Of a DNA stretch of 64,000 nt, positions 51,024-59,376 are shown piece by piece (within the stretch, counting starts at the first letter, position 1; each line of letters starts with the position of its first letter). The DNA comes from Bog-756 sp963699055 (GTDB taxonomy: Bacteria > Actinomycetota > Acidimicrobiia > Acidimicrobiales > RAAP-2): NCBI GenBank assembly GCA_963699055.1, contig CAVOTA010000002.1, forward strand, positions 434,001 through 498,000. Direction: 5' to 3'. Position numbers and translations under genes: made by a program. The notes below the pieces were generated by a model, which saw only the letters and a list, made by a program, of their open reading frames with translations, was not told the DNA's origin and made no database searches.

Positions 51024-51776
51024 TCAGCGTGGCGCCGGCGGCTCGGCCAGCACGGCGGTCTGCAGGTCGAGGAGCTGGGCGATCCCGTGCTCGCCGAGGC
51101 TCAGCATCTCGTCGAGCTCGGCCTTCGTGAACGGCACGCCCTCGGCGGTCCCCTGGACCTCGATGAAGCGACCCGACGACGTCATCACCACGTTCATGTC
51201 CACCTCGGCGCGGCTGTCCTCCTCGTAGGGGAGGTCGAGCATGCAGACACCGTCCACCACGCCCACCGAGACGGCGGCCACCGCCTCGGTCAGCGGGTTG
51301 ACCCGCAGCGTCCCCTTCTGGACCAGCCGGGTCAGCGAATCGTGCAGGGCCACGTACGCCCCGCAGATCGACGCCGTGCGGGTGCCCCCGTCGGCCTGGA
51401 GGACGTCGCAGTCGACGGTGATCTGCAGTTCGCCCAGGGCGACCATGTCGCACACGGACCGCAGCGACCGACCGATCAGACGCTGGATCTCCTGGGTGCG
51501 CCCCGACTGCTTCCCCTTGGCCGCCTCACGGGTGACCCGCTCCCCCGTCGAGCCCGGGAGCATCGAGTACTCGGCGGTCACCCACCCCTTGCCCGAGCCG
51601 CGCATCCACGGCGGCACGCGCTCCTCCACCGAGGCGGTGCACAGCACCCGGGTGCGCCCCATGGTGACCAGGACCGACCCGGGGGCGAAGACCGTGAAGT
51701 CCCGGTCGAAGCTGGCCGGGCGCAGCTCGTCGATGCCCCTGCCGTCGGCCCGCTCGGCCCGGTCGTCGTCGCTCAC
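51024..51776 (-). CDS. rph: Ribonuclease PH
   Basis: 250 residues; GTG 51776 overlaps the MBL stop (GTGA). Landmarks are GSVLVTMGRTRVLCTASVEE, PPWMRGSGKGWVTAEYSMLP, then RTQEIQRLIGRSLRSV and DCDVLQADGGTRTASICGA. It is a phosphate-dependent 3'-5' exoribonuclease that trims tRNA precursors. It sits in a run with an MBL hydrolase and rdgB, matching mycobacterial gene order. Confidence 0.97.
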   Translation of the reverse strand: MSDDDRAERADGRGIDELRPASFDRDFTVFAPGSVLVTMGRTRVLCTASVEERVPPWMRGSGKGWVTAEYSMLPGSTGERVTREAAKGKQSGRTQEIQRLIGRSLRSVCDMVALGELQITVDCDVLQADGGTRTASICGAYVALHDSLTRLVQKGTLRVNPLTEAVAAVSVGVVDGVCMLDLPYEEDSRAEVDMNVVMTSSGRFIEVQGTAEGVPFTKAELDEMLSLGEHGIAQLLDLQTAVLAEPPAPR

Positions 51777-52555
51777 AGTTCGAATTCCCTTCCGATCGTC
51801 GCCTGCTCCACCGGGGCACCGAAGGCATCCCCGGCCTCGTTCGCCACCGCATCGGCGGCGACCGTGGGCCAGCGGTGGGTCAGCACCAGACGGCGGACTC
51901 CCGCGGCCCGGGCCGCGGTGCCGGCCTGGCGGGCACTCAGGTGTCCGGCCGTCCCCTCGTGCTCGGCCGTGTAGGTGGCCTCGCACAGCAGCAGGTCCAG
52001 CCCGATGCCGAGCTCGTCCACGGACCAACCCGGCCCCGTGTCGGCAGAGTAGCCGAGTGCGCGACCGGCCCCGTCGATCCGGACGGCGAGGGTCTCCTCG
52101 ACATGGTCGGTGCGGTGGAACGCACAGGACAGCTCCCCCACCCCGGCCCGGTCCCCGTGGGTCACCTCGCGCCAGTCGAGCATGGAGGTGGCCTCCGATC
52201 CGGCCAGCTCGGCCACACCGGCGGGCGCGTACACGGGGAGGGGCGACCGTCGGCGACGGGTTCCGAACTGCGCCTGGGCGTCCATGGCGAACAGGTCCGT
52301 CCAGTGGTCGTGGTGCCGATGGGTGACCACGACGGCGTCGACCTCGGCGGGATCGATCACCTGCTGGAGCGTGGCGAACGTCCCCGGACCGGCGTCGAGC
52401 ACCAGCGCGGTATCGCCCACCCGGACCAGGTAACCGCTCCCCGCGCCCCCGGGGCCGGGCCAGCTCCCGTCGCAGCCGAGCACGGTCAGGGTGAAGGCGT
52501 CTCCTGGGTCCGTCCGCCCCTCGACGGGGTGCGGTGCGGGGGACTTGGCGGCCAT
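51773..52555 (-). CDS. Metallo-beta-lactamase-fold hydrolase, Rv1339-like
   Basis: 260 residues. Metal ligands are in VVVTHRHHDHWTDLFAMD, with later Asp in GYSADTGPG and His in LVLTHRWP, typical of the RNase Z-like branch. Its position directly before rph matches Rv1339 of Mycobacterium tuberculosis, reported as an atypical cyclic-AMP phosphodiesterase. That equivalence is from gene order and family, not demonstrated here; a phosphodiesterase of another substrate is possible. Stop overlaps the rph start. Confidence 0.85.
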   Translation of the reverse strand: MAAKSPAPHPVEGRTDPGDAFTLTVLGCDGSWPGPGGAGSGYLVRVGDTALVLDAGPGTFATLQQVIDPAEVDAVVVTHRHHDHWTDLFAMDAQAQFGTRRRRSPLPVYAPAGVAELAGSEATSMLDWREVTHGDRAGVGELSCAFHRTDHVEETLAVRIDGAGRALGYSADTGPGWSVDELGIGLDLLLCEATYTAEHEGTAGHLSARQAGTAARAAGVRRLVLTHRWPTVAADAVANEAGDAFGAPVEQATIGREFEL

Positions 52556-52651
52556 CGTCCCAGGTTAGGCGCACCCCGGGCCCCCGACGGGGAACCCGCG
52601 GCGGACACCGGGCCGCTCAAGCGCGGGGACCGGAAGGGCGATACTCCCCCC

Positions 52652-54055
52652 ATGACGGCCGTCACGGCACACGACCAGCGCGTCCACGACGCACCACCGG
52701 CACCCGGCGCCGGCACCACCGGCGTGGTGGGCCCGCGCCCCGGGGTCGATCCCGGTGCCGACGTCGCCGGGGAGCCGGTCAGGGCACGGACGTGGTTCGC
52801 CGACCACCTGTCCCGTCGCCGGTGGGCCGTCGTGGCCACCGTGGCGTTCGTCGCCGTCTCCCTCGCCTTCACCTTCCTGTGGGGCCCGGTGGTCCGCCAC
52901 ACGACGCTGTGGGTGATCCCCGGGGACATCTGGTCGACCTACCGCAACGCCCACTTCGTCGGCTGGGGTGACATCGGGGGCATCTACGACCCGACCTACG
53001 GCCTGTTGACCTTCCCGGCCGTCGTGGTGGTGCTCGCCCCCGTGGCCATGGTGTCCGGCCACTTCGGCCTGACCGAGTCCATCGGGCTGTTCACCGTCAC
53101 CCACCCGAGCGCCTGGTTCCTGCTGGGCCCGGCCATCCTCCTGCTCGGCTCCACCTCGCTCTTCGCCTTCGACGCCCTGGCCGAGGAGCTCGGGGTCGCC
53201 CGGGGCACGCGGATCCTCCTGCAGGCCGTCGAGTGCGTGGTCCTCTTCCAGGTCGTGACCTTGTGGGGCCACCCCGAGGACATGGTGGCTGTGGGACTGG
53301 CCACCTACGCACTGATCATGGGATCGCGGGGCCGGTGGCGACCGGCCGGCTGGCTGTGGGGCGCCGCCATCGCCTTCCAACCGCTCGTCCTGGTCCTCGT
53401 GCCGGTGGCCTTCGCCGTCACCCCCCGGGGCCGGCGCCTCCGCTTCTGCGTTCGGGCCCTCGTGCCGTCGGCCGTGCTGCTCGCCATCCCGCTGGCGACC
53501 CAGTGGCACATGACGACCTCCTCGCTCCTGCACCAGAGCAACCGGACCGACCTCGACCACCCCACCCCGTGGGTCGTCCTGTCCACCCACCTCGGCCCGC
53601 ACACCGTGAGCGCCGGACCCGGCCGCATGATCGCCCTGGCGGCCGCCGTCGGCCTCGGCTGGTTCGCCTGGAGGCACCGTCCGTCGCTGCTCGGACTGGT
53701 GTGGCTCGGTGGGCTGGCCCTGGCGCTGCGCTGCTTCTTCGAGGCGGTGCTGGTCCCCTTCTACCTGGGCCCGCCGTTCGCGGTGCTCCTGGTGGCCTGC
53801 GCCGCCGCCCCGGGCCGGCGCCGTCTGCTGGTGGCCTCGACGGCCATGGTGGTGGCCACCGTCGTCTCGTTCCACCGCCTGTCCGAGTGGGCCTACTGGC
53901 TCCCCGTGGTCGCCCTGCTGGGCGTCGCCCTGGTGTGCGCGTGGCCGGGGCGGGGCGCCCTCGGCCTGGGTGGGCACCCGGACCGGGAGCGCGGTGCGGC
54001 CGTGCACGGGACACACGGAGCCGTGGACGCCGCCGGGGTACCGGCCCGACCGTAG
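52652..54055 (+). CDS. Polytopic membrane protein, possibly a GT-C-type glycosyltransferase
   Basis: 467 residues from ATG 52652 with ~10-11 hydrophobic helices and a ~45-residue cytoplasmic N-terminus. Features are VIPGDIWSTYRNAHFVGWGD after helix 1 and LWGHPEDMVAVGLATYALIM mid-protein. The first-loop acidic residues and polytopic layout recall GT-C or DUF2029-type mannosyltransferases, but I cannot name the family. It lies on the opposite strand between MBL and cysM, where mycobacteria have a rhomboid gene and murI. Confidence 0.65.
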   Translation: MTAVTAHDQRVHDAPPAPGAGTTGVVGPRPGVDPGADVAGEPVRARTWFADHLSRRRWAVVATVAFVAVSLAFTFLWGPVVRHTTLWVIPGDIWSTYRNAHFVGWGDIGGIYDPTYGLLTFPAVVVVLAPVAMVSGHFGLTESIGLFTVTHPSAWFLLGPAILLLGSTSLFAFDALAEELGVARGTRILLQAVECVVLFQVVTLWGHPEDMVAVGLATYALIMGSRGRWRPAGWLWGAAIAFQPLVLVLVPVAFAVTPRGRRLRFCVRALVPSAVLLAIPLATQWHMTTSSLLHQSNRTDLDHPTPWVVLSTHLGPHTVSAGPGRMIALAAAVGLGWFAWRHRPSLLGLVWLGGLALALRCFFEAVLVPFYLGPPFAVLLVACAAAPGRRRLLVASTAMVVATVVSFHRLSEWAYWLPVVALLGVALVCAWPGRGALGLGGHPDRERGAAVHGTHGAVDAAGVPARP

Positions 54056-54074
54056 GAACGACGGGCCGAGGTGT

Positions 54075-55022
54075 CTAGAAGTAGGTGATCTCCTTCGCCC
54101 GTGCCTCGACCGTGTCCAGGTCGTCGGTCCACGCCCCGGTGGAGAGGTACTTCCATCCGGCGTCGCAGCACACGGTCACGATCACCCCCGACTCGAGGGT
54201 GGACGCCGTCTTGACGGCACCGGCCAGGATGGCTCCCGAGGAGATTCCGGCGAAGATCCCGACCTCGGTCAGCCGCCGGGTCCACTCGATGGACTCCCGG
54301 GGGCGGACGATGCGCTTGCCGTCGAGGAGCTCGGCGCCGCCGTTCTCCAGGAAGATCGGGGGGATGTACCCGTCGTCGAGGTTGCGCAGCCCGTCCACGA
54401 GCTCGCCGGCGGGCGGCTCGATGGCCAGGATCTTGACGTCGGGGTTCTGCTCCTTGAGGAACCGGCCCACGCCGAGCAGCGTCCCCGAGGTGCCGAGACC
54501 GGCCACGAAGTGGGTGATGTCGGGGCAGTCGCGCCAGATCTCGGGACCGGTCGTCTCGTAGTGGGCACGCGGGTTGGCCGGATTGGCGTACTGGTAGAGG
54601 AACGTCCACTCGGGGTGGTCGGCGGCTAGCGCCCGCGCCCGGCGGACGGCCCCGTTGGATCCCTCGGCCCCCGGGGACTCGATGATCTCCGCGCCCCACG
54701 ACTCGAGCAGCTGGCGGCGCTCGATCGAGACGTTGGTGGCCAGCACCACCTTCAGCTTGTAGCCCTTGATCTTGCAGACCAGGGCCAGGCCGATCCCGGT
54801 GTTGCCCGACGACGGTTCGATGAGGGTGGCCCCCGGGGTGAGGATCCCGTCGCGCTCGGCCTGCTCGATCATGGCGAGTGCGATCCGGTCCTTGACCGAG
54901 CCGCCCGGGTTCTGACCCTCGAGCTTCATGAGGATCCGGACGTCGGGGTTGGGGCTCAGCGGGGTGATGTCGACCAGCGGCGTGTTGCCGATGAGGTCCA
55001 GGACCGACCCGTAGACGCTCAT
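54075..55022 (-). CDS. cysM: O-phosphoserine/O-acetylserine sulfhydrylase, CysM type
   Basis: 315 residues; ATG 55022 overlaps the cysO stop (ATGA). The PLP lysine is Lys44 in NPGGSVKDR. IEPSSGNTGIGLALV binds substrate and GLGTSGTLLGVGRFLK is the phosphate loop. The association with cysO and a JAMM gene identifies the mycobacterial-type pathway, in which CysM takes sulfide from thiocarboxylated CysO rather than free sulfide; that assignment is from context. The product is cysteine attached to CysO, released by the peptidase. Confidence 0.95.
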   Translation of the reverse strand: MSVYGSVLDLIGNTPLVDITPLSPNPDVRILMKLEGQNPGGSVKDRIALAMIEQAERDGILTPGATLIEPSSGNTGIGLALVCKIKGYKLKVVLATNVSIERRQLLESWGAEIIESPGAEGSNGAVRRARALAADHPEWTFLYQYANPANPRAHYETTGPEIWRDCPDITHFVAGLGTSGTLLGVGRFLKEQNPDVKILAIEPPAGELVDGLRNLDDGYIPPIFLENGGAELLDGKRIVRPRESIEWTRRLTEVGIFAGISSGAILAGAVKTASTLESGVIVTVCCDAGWKYLSTGAWTDDLDTVEARAKEITYF

Positions 55023-55324
55023 CGGGGTCGGTGGACCCCGAAGGCGAACGCTCCCCCGGCCACGGCCGGGAGGATCGACAGCTCGTCCGAGGCGCCGACC
55101 GCCGTGTCGACCCCCGACAGGTACCGGACGTCGTCGTCGTTCAGGTAGACGTTGACGAACTTGTGCAGCGAGCCGGTGTCGTCGATGACCTGACCGGACA
55201 TGCCCGGGTAGGTGGCGACCAGTGCGTTGAGCACCTCGCCCACGGTGGTGCCCTCGACGGCGACGGTCCGCTCGCCACCGGCGTGGGGTCGCAGCACGGT
55301 GGGCAGGTTGACTTGGACGGGCAC
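55019..55324 (-). CDS. cysO: CysO-like sulfur-carrier protein with C-terminal extension after Gly-Gly
   Basis: 101 residues from GTG 55324 (AAAGGAG upstream). The ubiquitin-like MoaD/ThiS fold is visible: VPVQVNLPTVLRPH, VGEVLNALVATYPGM, FVNVYLNDDDVRYLSG, ending ELSILPAVAGG. Mycobacterial CysO ends at this Gly-Gly, where the thiocarboxylate forms. Here ten more residues follow (AFAFGVHRPR, residues 92-101) before the stop, so an inactive precursor needing proteolysis is implied. The obvious candidate protease is the JAMM enzyme encoded 126 bp upstream on the same strand. Confidence 0.93.
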   Translation of the reverse strand: MPVQVNLPTVLRPHAGGERTVAVEGTTVGEVLNALVATYPGMSGQVIDDTGSLHKFVNVYLNDDDVRYLSGVDTAVGASDELSILPAVAGGAFAFGVHRPR

Positions 55325-55450
55325 GGGTGCTCCTTTGCTCACCGACCCGGAGCGGGTTCGGTCCTCACGGTTCGGCGACGGGGGCCACGAGCCGCCCACG
55401 GACGGATTCCTCCGGCCCCACGTCGAATCATGACCTGTCGGGTGAGGATT

Positions 55451-55858
55451 CTACCGGGCGAGGAGTCGCACCGGTTCCTCCTCGATGAGCCCGTCGACGA
55501 TCCGGTAGCTGCGCACCGTCGGCTCCGAGTCGCGCAGGGACACGAGCACGTAGTGCCAGTCGGGATCGGGCGCCTGGGCCACGTCCGTGGGTGACGGATA
55601 GGCCTCGGTGTGGGTATGGGAGTGGAAGACCCCGATGATCGAGTGGCCGCCGCTTTCGGCGTCCCGGTCGGCCCGCAGGTGCTCCCTGGGGTCGACCGTG
55701 TACAGCTTGGCCGATGCGGCAAGGTTGCGGGTCGGGTAGCAGGTCACCGCATCGCCGGTCGTCGGATCCCCACCCAACAGGCCGCAGGCCTCGTCGGGAA
55801 GGCCCACCAGGCAGTGGGCCACCATCTGGTCGTGGACGGTCCGGGGCAGGGTGAGCAT
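55451..55858 (-). CDS. mec: JAMM-family (M67) metallopeptidase, Mec-like
   Basis: 135 residues. The zinc motif is complete: catalytic Glu in LPDEACGLLGG, then HSHTHTEAYPSPTD, which fits HxHx7SxxD. In Mycobacterium tuberculosis the equivalent enzyme (Mec) cleaves cysteine from the CysO-cysteine adduct. The same enzyme here might also remove the ten-residue CysO extension; this dual role is inference. A 126-bp gap separates it from cysO, and smpB diverges 50 bp away. Confidence 0.93.
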   Translation of the reverse strand: MLTLPRTVHDQMVAHCLVGLPDEACGLLGGDPTTGDAVTCYPTRNLAASAKLYTVDPREHLRADRDAESGGHSIIGVFHSHTHTEAYPSPTDVAQAPDPDWHYVLVSLRDSEPTVRSYRIVDGLIEEEPVRLLAR

Positions 55859-55908
55859 GGCTCCACCACGCTAGAGGACGGTGCCGCCGCACCGGGCGAC
55901 TACCGTCG

Positions 55909-56457
55909 ATGACCATGGCCGCGGCGAAGAAGAAGGGCGGGGGGGCACAGGCCGGCGCCAAGGGTGCCGGGGCCAAGGGTGCGCCCAAGGAGATGAACCG
56001 TCTGGTCGCCTCCAACCGGCGGGCCCGCCACGACTACGAGATCGTGGACACCGTGGAGTGCGGGATCGTGCTCCAGGGGTCGGAGGTCAAGTCACTCCGT
56101 GAGGGCCGCATCGCACTCCAGGACTCCTACGCCCGGATCGACGACGGCGAGATGTGGCTGTTCGGGGTGCACGTGCCCCCCTACGCCCAGGCCAACGGTT
56201 TCGGCGCCCACGATCCGGACCGCCGGCGCAAGCTGCTCCTGCACCGGCGCCAGATCGACGAGTGGATGGGCAAGTCGAAGCAGAGCTCGCTGACCATGGT
56301 GCCCCTCAAGATCTACTTCAAGGACGGTCGGGCGAAGGTCGAGCTGGCGTTGGCCCGCGGGCGGCGACAGTACGACAAGCGCCACGCCATCGCCGCCCGG
56401 GATGCCGGTCGGGACGCCGCCCGTGAGGCCCGCACGACGGCCAAGAGCCGAACCTAG
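55909..56457 (+). CDS. smpB: SsrA-binding protein SmpB
   Basis: 182 residues (ATG 55909; ATG 55915 is an alternative). The core NRLVASNRRARHDYEIVDTV and GIVLQGSEVKSLREGRIALQ, then QANGFGAHDPDRRRKLLLHR, is standard SmpB. The N-terminus is extended by ~25 Lys/Gly/Ala residues and the C-terminal tail is the expected basic helix. SmpB brings tmRNA to stalled ribosomes. It lies 139 bp before ssrA, in the same direction. Confidence 0.96.
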   Translation: MTMAAAKKKGGGAQAGAKGAGAKGAPKEMNRLVASNRRARHDYEIVDTVECGIVLQGSEVKSLREGRIALQDSYARIDDGEMWLFGVHVPPYAQANGFGAHDPDRRRKLLLHRRQIDEWMGKSKQSSLTMVPLKIYFKDGRAKVELALARGRRQYDKRHAIAARDAGRDAAREARTTAKSRT

Positions 56458-56558
56458 GGAGGGCCGGGCGCCGGCGTGGCGCCCGATGGGCCCTGCGCCC
56501 CGGGGCGTCGGGCCGGGTGCCGTGGGCTCCCGGCCCGCTCGGCGGTACCATGGAGGTT

Positions 56559-56581
56559 CGGTCGCACATCGGGTGCGACCG
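56559..56581. terminator. Perfect 9-bp hairpin between smpB and ssrA
   Basis: CGGTCGCAC-ATCGG-GTGCGACCG. No T-tract follows. It ends 15 bp before the tmRNA 5' end, so it could end smpB transcription or be a leader hairpin in pre-tmRNA that guides processing. Confidence 0.6.
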
Positions 56582-56595
56582 GTGGAGTGACCCCA

Positions 56596-56946
56596 GGGGG
56601 TGACAGGCTTCGACTCCGGTCGTCGATGTAGGAGAAGCGAGCCGTGGTCTCCGGAGCCACGTTAAAGAGCCGGAACCAAAAACAAACGCCGAGCCTCAGC
56701 TCGCGCTCGCAGCCTAGAAACTGCGACGTCCTCCTGGTCCAAGCCCCACGGGTCAGAACAGGGCGCCATCCAGTGGGGCTCACCTGAACGACTGCGCCGA
56801 CGGGCCGTCAGGGACAACTCAGTCGGATACGGGCCTGACCTGCCGCCGGTAGCGGAACGGGTCCCGACAATCCACCGCCGGCTGCGCTCGGAGAAGACCT
56901 ATTGAGAAGCCGGAGGACGCGGGTTCGATTCCCGCCACCTCCACCA
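56596..56946 (+). ncRNA. ssrA: Transfer-messenger RNA (ssrA)
   Basis: 351 nt. The 5' GGGGGTG pairs with 3' CACCTCC, followed by an encoded ACCA. GACAGGCTTCGAC near the 5' end and GCGGGTTCGATTCCCGC at the 3' end are the tRNA-like parts. The tag frame ends GAG CCT CAG CTC GCG CTC GCA GCC TAG (stop 56715-56717), giving a peptide ending AEPQLALAA. The resume codon cannot be fixed by eye. It tags proteins from stalled ribosomes for degradation. Confidence 0.93.
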
Positions 56947-57252
56947 CGGGAACTCGGCGGTGATGCGGAGTTCCACGGGAAGCCATGCCGTGCTCGGCCC
57001 TCCATCCGATGGGGGGCCGAGTCGCGCCCGGCGGCTCCGGATGCCACGTTGTGATCACCCGATCAGGTGGACCCCCGGCACGGAGGAGCGGTCGTCCGGA
57101 GGTTGCCGGCCTTCGTCATGGGGTGCGCCCGAACCAGACCGCCGGCCAGAAGAGCAACGGCACCTTCGGGCCCCGTGGACTCGTCAGGTTCACCCACTCG
57201 CTTCTCGTCCACTACCATCCGGCCGCAGTTGGACGGGAACATCGGAGCGGGC
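56947..57252. other. Intergenic region after ssrA, with a terminator-like hairpin
   Basis: 306 bp without a convincing gene. Immediately after ssrA, GGAACTCGGC and GCGGAGTTCC (56949-56974) form a 10-bp stem with one mismatch and a 6-nt loop, probably ending ssrA transcription although no T-tract follows. Open frames on the minus strand here are antisense to the tmRNA T-arm. Confidence 0.55.
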
Positions 57253-57930
57253 GTGAGCGGAGACGGGCGGGGCCGAGGCGTAGCCACAGAGGGACGTCCA
57301 CCGACCTCGCGAGCCCGCAGGGCGCGCCGCCGCCTTCTCGTCGTGGCGGGCTCCGGCGTGATCGTGGCGGCAGTCGTTGTGGCCGCTGTGGTCATCTACG
57401 ACAAGGCGTCCACCGCACTCTCCGCTGGAAGCGGCACGGCGACGATCACCTGGGTGCCCACACCGGGCAACGCACCAGGAGTCATCTTCCCCCCACGAAC
57501 CTTCGTCGGGACCATCGGTGGCAAGAAGCTGGTCGGTCATGCCGCGGTCAAGGTGGTCACCGTCGGGCACTCCACCCTCATCCTGGGCTCCCCACCGTCG
57601 TCGACCGTGGTGATCAGCGACTACGACGGTTCGCTCGGCGGGAAGCCGTTCGCCATCGTGCAGTCCGATAGGCCGAACTCGACCGATCCCGCGCAGAACG
57701 ACCCCCTGCTCTACGGGGGGACCTTCGACGGCATGAGGGTCAACCTCATGCTGGGCGCTGCACCTGGACTCAGCCTCACCGCCGCGGTCGTGCACCATTC
57801 TGGGGCCACTCGGAGCCCGATTCACTTCTTCGGGACAATTGGGACATGGCGGGTCACCGGTCTCATCGATTTCCCGACTTGGACGGGGGACGAGCAGACG
57901 GCGACGGCGACGTACCGGGTGAGCCCGTAG
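57253..57930 (+). CDS. Membrane-anchored exported protein, unknown function
   Basis: 225 residues from GTG 57253 with GGAGCG upstream. A basic N-terminus (RARRARRRL) is followed by one membrane helix (VAGSGVIVAAVVVAAVVIYD) and a ~180-residue exported beta-rich domain (GTATITWVPTPGN, FVGTIGGKKLVGHAAVKV, SSTVVISDYDGSLGGKPFAI). No family recognised; no cysteines or catalytic motif seen. Confidence 0.65.
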   Translation: MSGDGRGRGVATEGRPPTSRARRARRRLLVVAGSGVIVAAVVVAAVVIYDKASTALSAGSGTATITWVPTPGNAPGVIFPPRTFVGTIGGKKLVGHAAVKVVTVGHSTLILGSPPSSTVVISDYDGSLGGKPFAIVQSDRPNSTDPAQNDPLLYGGTFDGMRVNLMLGAAPGLSLTAAVVHHSGATRSPIHFFGTIGTWRVTGLIDFPTWTGDEQTATATYRVSP

Positions 57931-58288
57931 GCGAACGGGCGGTGCACGAGGCTGCGTCACTACCGGCTGCAGGTGTCCCTGCAGGGCGGCGCGGTCCACC
58001 CGGCGCATCGTCGGCGGTTCTAGAGCCGACCGACCTCGGGATCTCGGCGGGTGACCTGTCTGCGAGGCCCGGTCTCCCGGCCGCCGAGGCCGAGCGGGTG
58101 CATCAGGCTCTGGGGAATCGACGGGACCGGACCACGTGAGTGGAAGGTGTCGCCACGCGGCACGTCTCTTGACCAGGTAGGGGCCCAGATCGTTGCCGCC
58201 GGCGTTTCCCCGGACGACGAGTGCCTGCATCCTGACACCCGCCGACCTGCCCCTGGTCGGCGGGTCGGTGGGACAGACCGCGAGTTCG
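57931..58288. other. Intergenic region between convergent small genes
   Basis: 358 bp with no gene I can support; the open frames present lack start signals and family features. It contains the strong hairpin at 58238-58264. Confidence 0.5.
58238..58264 (-). terminator. Perfect 10-bp hairpin downstream of a small membrane-protein gene
   Basis: CCCGCCGACC-TGCCCCT-GGTCGGCGGG lies 25 bp past the stop of the minus-strand gene ending at 58289. Such GC-rich hairpins without a T-tract are common actinobacterial terminators. It could serve both convergent genes. Confidence 0.65.
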
Positions 58289-58579
58289 TCAGTCGGCAGA
58301 TCCTGAGGAGTCCTCCGGAGACCGTGTTCGCAGTAGCACGACTCCGACCGCCACCCAGATGGCGATCAGGGCCAGCCAGATCAGGAGCCGCACCCACGGG
58401 TGGAACCCCGGTGCAGGAAGGTCGGTGGCGTTGATCGTGTCCGAGAGCGGGGCATAGGCGACCCAACCCGATCCGCCCTGTCCCCGAGTCGTCAGCCAGC
58501 TACCGAAGAAGAGGAGGGCGGCACCTGTTCCGACGACGACGACAACCCGCTGACGAACGTTGAAGGTACGGGACCGCAC
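58289..58579 (-). CDS. Small two-helix membrane protein
   Basis: 96 residues from GTG 58579. Two hydrophobic segments (RVVVVVGTGAALLFFGSWLT and VRLLIWLALIAIWVAVGVVL) flank an external loop GWVAYAPLSDTINATDLPAP. The loop resembles small actinobacterial envelope proteins with a YAPLS motif, but I cannot name a function. Divergent from another small membrane-protein gene. Confidence 0.65.
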   Translation of the reverse strand: MRSRTFNVRQRVVVVVGTGAALLFFGSWLTTRGQGGSGWVAYAPLSDTINATDLPAPGFHPWVRLLIWLALIAIWVAVGVVLLRTRSPEDSSGSAD

Positions 58580-58747
58580 CCTGCGAGTTTGCCACGCCGA
58601 CGGGACCGGGATTCCCTCGATCGCCGGGCATGTGACCCGCTGTGGCACTTCCGCCGCAGCCGGTGCCAGGTGAGGCGGAGTGCAGACCCGTAGCCCCGCC
58701 ACGGACGGCGGCGGTCGATGTTGCGGGCTTCGGTAAGACTTCCCCCT

Positions 58748-59008
58748 ATGGTCGGATTCCTCCTGACCGTGACCTTCGCGTGCGGTCTCCTCATAGCTGT
58801 CGCCCATGTGGTGAATCAGCCATTCGTCGCTCCCGTCTACGACGTCGTGGCCAATCTCACGGCCTTCGGATCTGCAGTGGGGGCCTCCCTCCTGCTCGAC
58901 CATCCGGTGCCGGCGATACTGTCAGGCGTTGCCATCCTGTGCTGGCTCGTTCTTGCGAGGCGAACGGTCCTCGATCGCCGGAGACGGCGTGGGGAAGATC
59001 CTCGCTGA
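58748..59008 (+). CDS. Small membrane protein
   Basis: 86 residues from ATG 58748. Three hydrophobic stretches (GFLLTVTFACGLLIAVAHVV, VYDVVANLTAFGSAVGASLL, AILSGVAILCWLVLA) and a basic tail RRTVLDRRRRRGEDPR fix the C-terminus in the cytoplasm. No family recognised. Possibly a partner of the divergent small membrane protein. Confidence 0.55.
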   Translation: MVGFLLTVTFACGLLIAVAHVVNQPFVAPVYDVVANLTAFGSAVGASLLLDHPVPAILSGVAILCWLVLARRTVLDRRRRRGEDPR

Positions 59009-59376
59009 CGCGGGGGGTCGCTGCATGAGCGACCCGCTCACCCGTCGACGCCTGCCGACGGGGACCTGCCGATGTCGGGTGGGTTCGCCCCACGATGGTG
59101 TGTCTCCGACGCCGGGTCGGCGACCTCTTCGCTGTGGCCGCACGCTTCCACACGGGTCAGCCGAGCAGTGGCCACCGGCGGCGAGGCGGCACGACGATCG
59201 ATGCCGCGAACGGTGCGGTCGCCGGAGGCGTCGGGCTGTCCGTCCCGTCCGGGTCCAGCTCGACCTCGCCGTCAGCGTGCCCGATGGATAGATTTGCGGA
59301 GCCTGCCTCGAACGATGGCGCGGACTGCCGAGGCGCGCTCGGGAGGTCGGGAGCAAGCGACGGAAGGGGCTGCGCG
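59009..59376. other. Intergenic region before the SRPBCC gene
   Basis: 368 bp without a supported gene. The SRPBCC frame is open upstream to 59095, but the added residues do not resemble the family. I see no strong promoter or hairpin. Confidence 0.45.

Noticed and set aside
31424..56946. The ssrA-like fragment as the attachment-site partner of the window's ssrA
   Set aside because: ssrA is on the plus strand with its 3' end at 56946, so a partner site of an inserted element should lie at higher coordinates, not 25 kb upstream.
56808..57058. Two minus-strand open frames of 79 codons (one containing a GGGGGNRTRVLRLLNRSSP-like run)
   Set aside because: They are antisense to the 3' end of ssrA; this peptide pattern is a common artefact of translating tRNA/tmRNA T-arms backwards.
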